A stretch of DNA of 64,000 nt, taken from the NCBI GenBank assembly GCA_024213275.1, contig JANAVG010000005.1:1-64000 (forward strand). The letters are read 5' to 3'. The notes under the pieces are model-generated. The model was not told the DNA's origin. It did not search any database and was given only the letters and a program-made list of their open reading frames with translations. The number at the start of each line of letters is the position of its first letter. Positions within the stretch are counted from its first letter, which is position 1. This DNA is from Rossellomorea sp. BNER. GTDB taxonomy: Bacteria > Bacillota > Bacilli > Bacillales > Bacillaceae_B. The position numbers were made by a program, and so were the translations under genes. Positions 46,579 to 55,408 of the stretch are shown here, piece by piece.

Positions 46579-46595
46579 TGTAACATAAATGTAAT
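46579..46595 (+). promoter_or_regulatory. WalR box ahead of the cell-wall hydrolase gene
   Basis: TGTAAC, five bases, then TGTAAT: an exact match to the WalR/YycF consensus TGTWAH-N5-TGTWAH, 110 bases upstream of a LytE-like hydrolase gene, the class of gene WalR activates. A 9-bp inverted repeat (TTATTCTAC/GTAGAATAA) at 46620-46656 lies further downstream. Confidence 0.75.
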
Positions 46596-46706
46596 ATTTT
46601 TTAGGCGGTTTTTTGTCTATTATTCTACTTTTTTATTACCTATTTTGGTAGAATAAAGTAAATTCTTTGTATTTTATAAATTAATTTGATAGGAGAACAC
46701 TATTTT

Positions 46707-47723
46707 ATGAAGAAAACGATGGTTTCTGTTGTCGCCACTGCCGCCTTGTCTACCATTTTTGTTGCAGAAGCATCCGCTAATACATATAAGGTTGAACGTG
46801 GAGATTCTCTTTGGTTAATTGCTAATCAATACAACACCCAAGTAAGCAAGCTAAAAGAATGGAACAATTTGACTAGTGATTTGATTTACCCAAATCAAAT
46901 CCTTCAAATCGGGGGGAATACGGGTTCACAGCCAATGCCCGAAACTTCCAAGCCAAGTACCAGTGCGAAAACCTACACGGTTAAATCCGGGGACACTCTG
47001 ATTGGAATTGCGAATGCCCATAATATTACCCTTGGCGAATTAAAGTCTTGGAACAATATTAGCAGCTACCTGATCTATCCTGGCCAAAAATTCATCGTCT
47101 CTAAAGGTTCTTCCAGCACACCAGTGGAGAATAACCCAGCTCCAACCCCTGAACCAAGTCCGTCAGCAACAAGTTATACAGTGAAACCAGGTGATACGTT
47201 ATCTGGTATTGGACTACAGTTTGGCGTTTCAGTAAGGGAATTAAAGCAGTGGAATTCTTTAAAAAGTGATTTAATTTATATTGGACAAAAGCTTTCCGTT
47301 AAAAAAGGAAGCTCAACTCCAAACGGATCTACACCAGAAGTCACTACTCCTGACGAAGGAACAACTTCAGGGAACGTCATCACGGAAGCGAAAAAGCATA
47401 TGGGTGTTCCTTATGCTTGGGGTGGAAGTTCACCTGCTGGATTTGATTGTAGCGGATTCATCTATTACGTATTCAATAAAGCCGGTAAATCGATAACACG
47501 TACAAGTAGCGAAGGCTATTACAGCCGTTCATTCTATGTTAACTCCCCAAAACCTGGTGACTTAGTGTTTTTTGAAAATACATACAAACGTGGAATCTCC
47601 CATATGGGTATTTACCTAGGTGGAGGCCAATTTATCCATGCTGGTAATAATGGAGTTGAGATTTCTAGTTTAAGCAATTCTTACTGGAAGTCAAAATTCG
47701 ACGGATACAAGCGTTTTTATTAA
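46707..47723 (+). CDS. peptidoglycan DL-endopeptidase, 3 LysM + NlpC/P60 (LytE/CwlS-like)
   Basis: A 338-aa secreted enzyme. A signal peptide ending ASANT (about residue 25) is followed by three LysM domains (about 25-68, 92-136 and 158-201), each with YxVxxGDxL, separated by Ser/Thr/Pro linkers. The C-terminal NlpC/P60 domain has the catalytic Cys in FDCSGFIYYVF and His in ISHMGIYLGGG with HAGNNGVEIS. It cleaves the D-gamma-glutamyl-meso-DAP bond in stem peptides and helps wall growth or separation. The ATG at 46707 follows AGGAGAA. The WalR box upstream fits this role. Confidence 0.93.
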   Translation: MKKTMVSVVATAALSTIFVAEASANTYKVERGDSLWLIANQYNTQVSKLKEWNNLTSDLIYPNQILQIGGNTGSQPMPETSKPSTSAKTYTVKSGDTLIGIANAHNITLGELKSWNNISSYLIYPGQKFIVSKGSSSTPVENNPAPTPEPSPSATSYTVKPGDTLSGIGLQFGVSVRELKQWNSLKSDLIYIGQKLSVKKGSSTPNGSTPEVTTPDEGTTSGNVITEAKKHMGVPYAWGGSSPAGFDCSGFIYYVFNKAGKSITRTSSEGYYSRSFYVNSPKPGDLVFFENTYKRGISHMGIYLGGGQFIHAGNNGVEISSLSNSYWKSKFDGYKRFY

Positions 47724-47727
47724 TACT

Positions 47728-47983
47728 TTTTATAAGTCTCTTTTCTAAAAGATTGTTGGTTTATAATTAGTTTTTGTGAAAGCAAACTATCTATAAAGAA
47801 GTTGATCTTCGCTGCAGGTGCGAGATTCCTGCGGGAGTATCGGGACAGGTGAGACCCCACAGGCGTAGAGCGCCGCGGAGGCTCACCGCCCGCCCCGCGG
47901 AAAGCGAGCAACCTTTCGCTGCAATCAACCACTACTCTTTTATTAAAAATAGCAACAAAGTTTAGGAAAACAGTCTTTTATAA
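47728..47983. mobile_element. MITE-like composite element, copy 3, with GC-rich core
   Basis: Bounded by the 8-bp direct repeat TTTTATAA. The ends (GTCTCTTTTCTAAAAGATTGTTG and CAACAAAGTTTAGGAAAACAGTC) are inverted and match the other copies. The centre is a strikingly GC-rich palindromic block (about 47815-47925, from TGCGAGATTCCTGCGGGAG to GCCCCGCGGAAAGCGAGC) of a kind I recall as dispersed in many Bacillaceae genomes. It lies between the hydrolase gene and a terminator-like hairpin at 48085. Confidence 0.75.
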
Positions 47984-48084
47984 AGAGTATTGATTGTAGG
48001 AGGTTGTCCTTTTATTTCGTCCAACTTCCTCCTTCTGGTTACTATAATTAGAATTTTCATTTACATAACAAGGTTTACGAATGA

Positions 48085-48117
48085 AGCCTCTCTTTTTTTA
48101 AAAGAGAGGTTTTTTTG
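48085..48117 (+). terminator. terminator ahead of the second alkaline phosphatase gene
   Basis: CCTCTCTTTT and AAAAGAGAGG form a stem followed by seven Ts, 50 bases before the phosphatase start. It is probably the original terminator of the cell-wall hydrolase gene, moved away by the MITE insertion; attenuation of the phosphatase gene is the alternative. Confidence 0.7.
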
Positions 48118-48163
48118 TTATGTTCTCTCCTACTCTTGGAACAATAAGAAACAAAGGAGTGAG

Positions 48164-49789
48164 GTGAACAAATTGAAATCTTTAAAAAAGCTTATTGTCA
48201 TTCTTATTATTGGAGTGGTTTTATCTTTTCTTTTCTTAGAAACACCTTGTACATTAGCTGAGAAAAAATCGCCCAAAAACGTCATTTTCATGATCATGGA
48301 CGGAACGAATTCTGATGTCGTCACATTGTCTCGTTGGTATAAAGGTCAGCCACTTGCACTTGATGAGATCCTCGTGGGAGGTGTTAAAACTTATTCCTCT
48401 CAGTCGTCCATCACTGATTCTGCTGCTGCCGGAACAGCGATGGCGACAGGACATAAGACAATGGCCGATTTCATTGGTATGGTTCCGCATGAGGGGAAAA
48501 GCTCAAAGCCTGTATTGTCTGTATTGGAAAAAGCACAATTGCAAGGGTTTTTGACTGGTATTGTCTCTACCTCCCCTGTTCAGCATGCGACTCCTGCTGC
48601 CTTTTCTTCTCATGTAAAGGACCGTGATGAGTTCAGTGATATTGCTGAACAACAGGTGTATCAAGGAATGGACGTTATCTTAGGTGGTGGAAAAGCTTGG
48701 CTTAGGCCGAAGGATGAGGAAAGTGTAAAAAATGATGATGGAATGCTTAAAACGAAAGAGCTAAGTCGTGAAGACGGAGAAAATTTATTGAAGGTTATTG
48801 AGGGCGAAGGATATCGTTTTGTGAATACCAGAGATGAGCTCGCTAATAATCGGGATGTTTCGGGAAAGCTATGGGGCAGCTTTGCCGAAGAAGACATTGC
48901 TTATGAGTTTGATCGCAGGGTCCTAAAGCCTGAAGAACCTTCCCTTGCTGAGATGACAAAGGCCGCAATCAGCGAGCTATCAGGGAAAGAGAATGGTTTT
49001 TTCCTGTTTGTAGAAGGGAGTAAGGTTGATTGGGCAGCACACAAAAATGATCCCATTGGAATGATTAGTGAAGTGTTAAGCTTTGATGAGGCAGTAAAAG
49101 AAGCTTTTGATTTTGCCAAAAAAGATGGCCATACGATGGTGGTAGCAGTGACAGATCATGGTAACAGCGGCCTGACAATTGGGAGTCAAAACACAAACAA
49201 AAAATATTATGATCTGCCGGTAGAAAAGATTATCGATCCATTGAAAAAGGCAAAACTTACGGTTAAAGGCGCTACTTCCCAGCTTAAAAAAGATCGTTCA
49301 AACCTTAAAGAAGTGGTGAAAAGCTATGGGTTAGAGGATATTTCTCATAAAGACTATTGCACGTTAAAAGATGAGAAAGACAAAGTAGACTTAGAAAATA
49401 AAATGGTTCAGATGATGGCCGAAAGATCACATCTTGGTTTTACCACACACGGCCATACCGGGGAAGATGTATTTTTGTACGCATATGGACCTGGAAAACC
49501 TACAGGTCTTGTGGAAAATACTGATCTTGCAAAATTCGTCGCTCAGTATTTAGAATTTCCTACAGGTCAGAAAAAGTACGTTGATGGCAAGAAGCTCTAC
49601 AAAGCTCGAGGATACAAAGTCACAATCAATAAACAAAATCCGCACAACCCTGTTCTAATTGCAAAACGCCAAGGAGAAACACTCGAATTCCCAGAGAACA
49701 AAAACTACATGCTCCGCAATGGAGAAAAAACCAAGCTCCCCGGCGTCAACGTTTACAACGGCGACACCTTCTGGATCATCGCGAAATAA
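48164..49789 (+). CDS. second secreted alkaline phosphatase, extended C-terminus
   Basis: An alkaline-phosphatase-superfamily enzyme of about 541 aa. The start is GTG at 48164 or TTG at 48173 (GGAG and GAGGTG lie upstream). A signal peptide ends near TLAEKK. The metal site reads FMIMDGTNSD, not the common GDGMG, and the catalytic Ser is in TDSAAAGTAMATG; FVEGSKVDWAAHKND, VTDHGNSGLTIG and HTGEDVFLYAYGP complete the site. After the catalytic domain about 60 residues form an extra beta domain (TLEFPENKNYMLRNGEKTK) that could bind wall or substrate. No clear Pho box is seen. Only about 35-40% of positions look shared with the 23-kb paralogue by eye. Confidence 0.9.
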   Translation: MNKLKSLKKLIVILIIGVVLSFLFLETPCTLAEKKSPKNVIFMIMDGTNSDVVTLSRWYKGQPLALDEILVGGVKTYSSQSSITDSAAAGTAMATGHKTMADFIGMVPHEGKSSKPVLSVLEKAQLQGFLTGIVSTSPVQHATPAAFSSHVKDRDEFSDIAEQQVYQGMDVILGGGKAWLRPKDEESVKNDDGMLKTKELSREDGENLLKVIEGEGYRFVNTRDELANNRDVSGKLWGSFAEEDIAYEFDRRVLKPEEPSLAEMTKAAISELSGKENGFFLFVEGSKVDWAAHKNDPIGMISEVLSFDEAVKEAFDFAKKDGHTMVVAVTDHGNSGLTIGSQNTNKKYYDLPVEKIIDPLKKAKLTVKGATSQLKKDRSNLKEVVKSYGLEDISHKDYCTLKDEKDKVDLENKMVQMMAERSHLGFTTHGHTGEDVFLYAYGPGKPTGLVENTDLAKFVAQYLEFPTGQKKYVDGKKLYKARGYKVTINKQNPHNPVLIAKRQGETLEFPENKNYMLRNGEKTKLPGVNVYNGDTFWIIAK

Positions 49790-49795
49790 TCGGGT

Positions 49796-49852
49796 GGTGC
49801 CTGGCACGACCCATGTCGACGTTTGACACATTCCGACGCGTGCCAGGCACCG
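49796..49852 (+). repeat. GTGCCTGGCAC REP palindrome
   Basis: GGTGCCTGGCACG and CGTGCCAGGCACC are perfect 13-bp arms around an inner TGTCGAC/TTTGACA region. It starts 7 bases after the phosphatase stop and may terminate it, though no T-run follows. A half copy is fused into the end of ugd at 31195. Confidence 0.85.
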
Positions 49853-49969
49853 CCCGGAAATTGGTGATTTTTGTCGACCTGGGTGGGGGCCCTCCTCTTA
49901 GGTTGTGTTTTGGGTTATAATAATAGAATGAGCATTTTTAGTACGGTGACCGAAGAGGGGGTTTCTAGA

Positions 49970-51613
49970 ATGACGACCATGATGAGGGAGTTTGAGAGCA
50001 AGCTTGAACCAATCAATCAGTATTTAATGAAGGATATGCCTGGCGATGAGAATGGTCAAAAGATTGTTCAAAAAGGGCTGCTTCTCTTCCGTCAAAATCT
50101 AGTCCGGAACGTCAAAGTCAAAGATGATCTTGTGCTCGCTGAAGTGCAAGATGTGACGACCGTAAAGGTCAAGATTGATCTCAATTTTCCTCTTTTAAGC
50201 AAATGTTCTTGTCCAGGGATGCCATGGTGTCGTCATCGAATGGCCACCTTTTTCTCATTATACCAACGGGTTAATCGTGTCAGTAACTGGGTGCAGGACT
50301 GGCGCAGCTTAAAAAATCTAGATGACCATTCTTCGAAATCCAACGACCTTCAAGAGCTATTAGAAAAACACAACAAAACTGGTGCACTCAAAAAAGCCAG
50401 TGATCTTTTAAAAACAAAAAAAGACCGTGGAAATTCACCGCAAGAGTGGTGGGATTTTCTTCAGCAGCTTTTTGAAGAGTGGGATAAAGATTATTTCTAT
50501 CGTCAATCGAACCTTTTAGATTTACATATTCAAAACTTTTATCGCCGGCTTATGAAGGAAGCTCCTTTTGAACGCGAATGGAAGCCTCTATATCAGATTT
50601 TTGCGGCTTTCTTTCTACTAGTGGAAATCGATCGCTTGCTTCTTTCCCTTCAAGGGACATTAAATAAAGAACAACAAGGTGCATATGAGCTATTGGTCGA
50701 TGAAATTTATGATGGAGTGAAGCAGCTATCTGTTCATGCGCTTCCCTTCAGCTTTGATCCCTATGTAGATTTCCTAAAAAATAAAACGAACGATCTTTCT
50801 GCATCAGAAGAAAACAGTACATATGTGAAAGCAGAAATGTATCGCTTTCTTTGGTTCTATCTTTTTAAAAAGAAGAATTGGAGACAAGAAGAAATAAAAC
50901 GCCTGGAAGAAGAAACACAGGACGACTTATTCCAGCATGTCGCACTTCTTCATCAATACATCATGTTAGATCAACTTGAACACGCTCAACCGATTATTAA
51001 AGCACATGGCGAGGAGCTTATTTCCTATTCAGATTTTTGGATTGAACAGCTTTTTTCTACAAAACGATATGATACAGGCAAGTGGCTCCTACAACAGCTG
51101 CTTCCCCATTTAAAGAGATATCTAGGGAAACAATCTGAATATGAGCAGTCCCTCTTTAATCGATGGTTCCTTAGAATCATCCCGCTCCATTGGATGATTG
51201 AACATGAAGGCCGGTTATTAAAGGAGATCCTACTAGCTCTTCTACCGTTCAGTTTCTATACATTCAACGAAATGCTGTTAGATTCGAAATCCTATGCAGA
51301 ATGGGTCGAGCTTCAGCAATTTATTGGCTACGACCTCCGTGATTTAGATGGTCTCGGGTTAAAGGAAGTAACGAAAACAGCACCAGAATACACATTACCT
51401 CTCTATCATGTTGGGATTGATCATTATCTATCTCAAAAAAATCGAGAAAGCTACAAACAGGCGGTAAAGTATCTCAAAAAACTTCGAACCATTTACCGTA
51501 AGCTAAAAAAACAGGAGCGTTGGGAAACGTATTTTAACCATATTCTTGAGAAAACAAAACGTCTTCGTGCCTTTCACGAAGAATGTAGAAAGGGTAAGTT
51601 AATTGATGCTTAA
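49970..51613 (+). CDS. ywqB: SWIM zinc-finger protein (YwqB-like)
   Basis: A 547-aa protein whose N-terminal region holds a SWIM zinc finger, CSCPGMPWCRHRMATFF (C-x-C...C-x-H) near residue 85. The rest is helical, with no other motif. SWIM proteins of this type are encoded beside SNF2-family helicases in Bacillus (ywqB next to ywqA) and presumably work with them on DNA. The ATG at 49970 is 8 bases after GAGGGGG. The stop overlaps the start of the helicase gene. Confidence 0.9.
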   Translation: MTTMMREFESKLEPINQYLMKDMPGDENGQKIVQKGLLLFRQNLVRNVKVKDDLVLAEVQDVTTVKVKIDLNFPLLSKCSCPGMPWCRHRMATFFSLYQRVNRVSNWVQDWRSLKNLDDHSSKSNDLQELLEKHNKTGALKKASDLLKTKKDRGNSPQEWWDFLQQLFEEWDKDYFYRQSNLLDLHIQNFYRRLMKEAPFEREWKPLYQIFAAFFLLVEIDRLLLSLQGTLNKEQQGAYELLVDEIYDGVKQLSVHALPFSFDPYVDFLKNKTNDLSASEENSTYVKAEMYRFLWFYLFKKKNWRQEEIKRLEEETQDDLFQHVALLHQYIMLDQLEHAQPIIKAHGEELISYSDFWIEQLFSTKRYDTGKWLLQQLLPHLKRYLGKQSEYEQSLFNRWFLRIIPLHWMIEHEGRLLKEILLALLPFSFYTFNEMLLDSKSYAEWVELQQFIGYDLRDLDGLGLKEVTKTAPEYTLPLYHVGIDHYLSQKNRESYKQAVKYLKKLRTIYRKLKKQERWETYFNHILEKTKRLRAFHEECRKGKLIDA

Positions 51614-54431
51614 GACAAGAAACTTAACCATCCATGTGAAAAAAAATGACGATACTACCTTTTTTCTGTGGGGAGAACATGAAAATGGTAAAGTCGCCCC
51701 CCCTGATGAGTGGATCAAGCATCTCTTTATTTGGCATGAAGAAAGTTATTACGGAACAACTGTCACAACTATCAATAGTGACCAGATAACTGGAATAAAA
51801 GTTGCCAGCTGGGAGCTTGTCACCCTTTTTTCCAAAGAATCCTTTAGTCATTTAATTGATTGGTCATGGGACGATACGGCACAGCATTGCTTTGCCCTCT
51901 CCCCTATTCTTCATGACAGCATCCTTTCAGGGAACTGGATCCCGAAATTTGATGTCCTGACCGATCGCGGAATGTCGTTTCAAGTCCCTGATGAAGTCTG
52001 GGACAATTTTAACAACGAATTTTGGAGTGAGAGCATCGATACTGGTGAATCTCTTCAAACCTTCGTCAATAACTGGTTTCAATCGGCCATCCATCAATTT
52101 TTAGGTTCAAATGAATCCAATGAAACGTTTAAAAAGTTGCAGAAGCTTCAAAACAGCTCCCTTACGTCAGAAGAACTTCATGAATATTTTGATGAGGAGC
52201 ATTGGCGTAAATGGACGGGTCTTGAAGAAAGCCCTGTGCCTTTTTCTGTTGGATTGCGTATTACCGAACCACAGGATGACGATGAACCATGGAAGCTCGA
52301 AACGATTTTACGAGATAAAAAGTCTTCTGCCTATTACTCCCTTCAAGGAGACACGATTCCACCTACATGGAATAAGCATCTTTCTGCTGTTAAAGACGAA
52401 CAGGTGCGACTTATGAAGATGATGCCTTTCTTTAAGGATATGGATGGAAGCTTTCGAACGTCGCTTAACGAAAATGATGCTTGGGATTTCTTAACGGTTC
52501 TTAGCGAAAAGCTCGTTGACCTCGATATTGATGTGTATTTACCAACATGGTGGCAGGCTATGAAGGATGCCCAGTTAACTGTGAAGGCAAAAGTAAAATC
52601 CCATGACACGAGCTATCGTCCATCTTTTGTCGGGTTAAATGCAATGCTCGATTTTGATTGGCGCCTAACAATGAACGGAGCTGAACTGTCTGAGGAAGAT
52701 TTCCAGCGATTAGTGGATGAACAAAGAAGACTAGTAAAAATTCGTGGTCAATGGATGAAGCTTGACCCTGCCATGGTTCGCCGTATGCAAGCATTAATGA
52801 GCCAAGCCAAAGAAGAAGGTCTTTCTCTAAAAGATCTCCTCGAACAAGAACTCACTCCTCCAACTGAAGAGGAGCAGGAAGGTTCCGATGAAGATCAAGA
52901 TCCGTTTTCATATATAAAAATTCAAATCGAACTCAATCGTTCCTTGAAAAAATTTATCCATCAGTTAACGAATCTATCTGAAATCCCCATGAAATCAACT
53001 CCAGATGGTTTTATAGGAGAACTTAGACCCTATCAGCTTCAAGGAATGAGCTGGATGCTGTTTTTAAGGAAGTACGGTTTTGGCGGCTGCCTCGCAGATG
53101 ATATGGGGTTAGGGAAAACGATCCAGCTGATTACTTATTTGCTTCATGTAAAAAAACAAGAAAAACCAAAGCAGCCTGCCCTTATCATTGCTCCGACCTC
53201 TGTTCTCGGAAACTGGCAGCGAGAGATTGAAAAATTTGCTCCAGATCTAACTGTCGCTCTTCACTACGGTGCAAATCGAAGCAAAGGAGATCGGTTTGAA
53301 AAAGCCTATAAAGGAGCCGATATTGTCCTTACTTCCTATGGTCTTTCTCATATTGATTTTGACGATCTTTCGGAAGTCTCCTGGAGCACGATTGCTTTAG
53401 ATGAAGCGCAAAATATTAAAAATGCTAATACAAAACAATCACGAGCCATTCGGAAATTGCAAGGACAACACCATCTTGCGCTAACCGGAACTCCGATGGA
53501 AAACCGGCTATCTGAGCTATGGGCGATTTTTGATTTCTTAAACCATGGCTATCTCGGTGGCTTTACACAGTTCCAGAAAAATTTTATTTTGCCAATTGAA
53601 AAAGAGGAAACGCAACATAAAGTGAAAGAACTTCAAGCTAAAATTCGTCCATTCCTATTGAGAAGGACGAAAAAAGATCCTGAAGTAGAGCTAAACCTTC
53701 CAGATAAAATTGAACAAAAAGAATACTGTGCATTAACATCCGAGCAAGCATCGCTCTACGAACAGCTCATAATGGATACCTTTGAAAAAATCGAAGAGCT
53801 ATCTGGTTTTGAACGAAAAGGATTAGTCCTACAGATGTTAAATAAATTAAAGCAGCTCTGTAATCACCCTGCTCTTTATTTAAAAGAACCAGAGCCAGCG
53901 AATATTGCCCTTCGTTCAGAGAAAATGAAAAAGCTGCTTGAGATTATGAACACTGTCACAACCGAAAACGAGGCATGTCTCATTTTTACACAATATATTT
54001 CAATGGGCGAAATGATTCAAAAAGTCATTGGCGAACAGTTCGGCATAGAGGTGCCATTTCTTAATGGAAGTATGCCAAAGCAAAAGCGCGATGAACTTGT
54101 CGACAAATTTCAAGCCGGTGAGTTCCCTGTTTTCCTTCTATCCTTGAAAGCGGGAGGAACGGGACTCAACTTAACAGCTGCTAATCATGTCATCCATTAT
54201 GACCGTTGGTGGAATCCAGCAGTTGAAAACCAAGCAACAGACCGCGCATACCGAATTGGGCAAAAACGTTTTGTCCATGTGCATAAACTCATTGCTTCTG
54301 GCACATTAGAAGAAAAAATTGATGCCATGCTTGAGAAAAAACAAGCGTTAAACGACGAAATCATTCAAAGTGATCAATGGCTTACTGAGCTTTCGAATCA
54401 GGACCTACATCATTTGTTGACATTAGAATAA
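51603..54431 (+). CDS. ywqA: SNF2-family helicase (YwqA-like)
   Basis: A 942-aa Swi2/Snf2 ATPase. The N-terminal 450 residues belong to the bacterial SNF2-associated region; then come Walker A CLADDMGLGKTIQ, motif II ALDEAQNIKN, motif III ALTGTPMENRLSELWAI, and the C-terminal lobe with FTQYISMGEMI and SLKAGGTGLNLTAANHVIHYDRWWNPAVE, ATDRAYRIGQ. It probably translocates on duplex DNA to remodel protein-DNA or repair complexes. It starts at TTG 51603 or ATG 51606, overlapping ywqB by about 10 bases, which shows coupling. Confidence 0.95.
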   Translation: MMLKTRNLTIHVKKNDDTTFFLWGEHENGKVAPPDEWIKHLFIWHEESYYGTTVTTINSDQITGIKVASWELVTLFSKESFSHLIDWSWDDTAQHCFALSPILHDSILSGNWIPKFDVLTDRGMSFQVPDEVWDNFNNEFWSESIDTGESLQTFVNNWFQSAIHQFLGSNESNETFKKLQKLQNSSLTSEELHEYFDEEHWRKWTGLEESPVPFSVGLRITEPQDDDEPWKLETILRDKKSSAYYSLQGDTIPPTWNKHLSAVKDEQVRLMKMMPFFKDMDGSFRTSLNENDAWDFLTVLSEKLVDLDIDVYLPTWWQAMKDAQLTVKAKVKSHDTSYRPSFVGLNAMLDFDWRLTMNGAELSEEDFQRLVDEQRRLVKIRGQWMKLDPAMVRRMQALMSQAKEEGLSLKDLLEQELTPPTEEEQEGSDEDQDPFSYIKIQIELNRSLKKFIHQLTNLSEIPMKSTPDGFIGELRPYQLQGMSWMLFLRKYGFGGCLADDMGLGKTIQLITYLLHVKKQEKPKQPALIIAPTSVLGNWQREIEKFAPDLTVALHYGANRSKGDRFEKAYKGADIVLTSYGLSHIDFDDLSEVSWSTIALDEAQNIKNANTKQSRAIRKLQGQHHLALTGTPMENRLSELWAIFDFLNHGYLGGFTQFQKNFILPIEKEETQHKVKELQAKIRPFLLRRTKKDPEVELNLPDKIEQKEYCALTSEQASLYEQLIMDTFEKIEELSGFERKGLVLQMLNKLKQLCNHPALYLKEPEPANIALRSEKMKKLLEIMNTVTTENEACLIFTQYISMGEMIQKVIGEQFGIEVPFLNGSMPKQKRDELVDKFQAGEFPVFLLSLKAGGTGLNLTAANHVIHYDRWWNPAVENQATDRAYRIGQKRFVHVHKLIASGTLEEKIDAMLEKKQALNDEIIQSDQWLTELSNQDLHHLLTLE

Positions 54432-54437
54432 AGATTA

Positions 54438-54560
54438 AGGGCTGTCCTAAAAATGAGGTCCGGGAACCACTATGATCGTCCATATATAGAAGATGTTTTG
54501 AGGGTTTCTTCTATAATTGAAGTGGTGTTCCTGACTGTCTTAGTTTTGGGGCAGCCCTTT
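54438..54560 (+). repeat. GGGCTGTCC-type hairpin repeat, copy B
   Basis: AAGGGCTGTCCTAAAA at the left pairs with TTTTGGGGCAGCCCTT at the right, followed by eight Ts. Inside are GGAACCACTATGA and TATAGAAGATGTTTTGAGG words shared with copy C. It starts 7 bases after the ywqA stop and clearly can terminate it. Confidence 0.85.
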
Positions 54561-54586
54561 TTTTTCTAATTAAAGGAGGAAAGCTA

Positions 54587-55036
54587 ATGCCTACTATTGA
54601 GTATCAAATCCTCATTAATGCCCCTATTGAACATTGTTTTGATCTTGCTAGAAATGTAGATATTCATACACAAACGGTTCAACACACAAAGGAAAAAGCA
54701 GTTGGCGGAGTTACTTCTGGAATCCTTGATGAAGGGGATAGCGTTACATGGGAAGCTGTTCATTTTGGGGTTAAGCAGAGACTAACAGCTAAGGTAACCG
54801 AGGTGAAAAGACCAGACTATTTTGTTGATATCATGATTAAAGGAGCTTTCCATTCCTTTCACCATACCCATCAATTTATTGAAAAACATGACGGAACACT
54901 TATGGTAGATATATTTCAATATAAATCCCCACTCGGCCCAATTGGAATTTTAGCGGATAAATTGTTTTTAGAGAAGTATATGCAAAGGTTTATTATCTCT
55001 CGAGCCATTGAATTAAAAAAGATAGCAGAAGGTTAG
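54587..55036 (+). CDS. SRPBCC-superfamily (START-like) protein
   Basis: A 149-aa ligand-binding helix-grip protein. The N-terminal IEYQILINAPIEHCFDLARNVDIH and C-terminal PLGPIGILADKLFLEKYMQRFIISRAIELK are typical of polyketide-cyclase/SRPBCC proteins of Bacillus. The cavity probably binds a hydrophobic ligand; no enzymatic residues are evident. It has AAAGGAGG before the ATG and is a single gene, preceded by the repeat that terminates ywqA. Confidence 0.8.
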   Translation: MPTIEYQILINAPIEHCFDLARNVDIHTQTVQHTKEKAVGGVTSGILDEGDSVTWEAVHFGVKQRLTAKVTEVKRPDYFVDIMIKGAFHSFHHTHQFIEKHDGTLMVDIFQYKSPLGPIGILADKLFLEKYMQRFIISRAIELKKIAEG

Positions 55037-55156
55037 TGAACTATCCCCTCATACCACCCCTGACTACAAAATATCCCTCATAACAGGTAAACCTAGAGGA
55101 ATAGGATAGAAGTAAGCCATTATATGGATCATTCATCCTTTTGAAGGGGGAAAAGT

Positions 55157-55408
55157 ATGTCCATTTACAGAGTTCCTCAATTATCAGCTGATCAAATGCT
55201 ATCAATCATCAGAAATGGACTAGGACTATCATCTATTCAAAAAAAGATCATTATTGTTGGAGCAGGTATTTCCGGATTAGTTGCTGCCTCTCTTTTAAAA
55301 GAAGCGGGTCATGGTTGGAGGTCGGATTTTCACCATGCGAGCAGGTTGGGGTCCCCTATACTTCGCGGCTTCAACTTATTAACTATTTCCATATCCGTTG
55401 AAATTTAA
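55157..55408 (+). pseudogene. flavin amine oxidase remnant (deleted and frameshifted)
   Basis: A good start (GAAGGGGG before ATG) opens the N-terminus of a flavin monoamine oxidase: KKIIIVGAGISGLVAASLLKEAGH is the FAD-binding Rossmann motif. Directly after AGH the frame changes. In the next frame the DNA reads VGGRIFTMRAGWGPLYFAASTY, in which VGGRIFTMR is the second conserved amine oxidase motif. So about 10 codons between the motifs are missing, a frameshift occurred, and the remaining 400 or so codons are gone, cut by the convergent glycosyltransferase gene. Confidence 0.75.

Noticed and set aside
47720..47932. 70-codon minus-strand frame
   Set aside because: It lies inside the GC-rich core of a MITE-like repeat and is a by-product of that sequence.
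48130..49119. Several minus-strand frames opposite the second alkaline phosphatase
   Set aside because: Shadows of a well-supported plus-strand gene without start signals.
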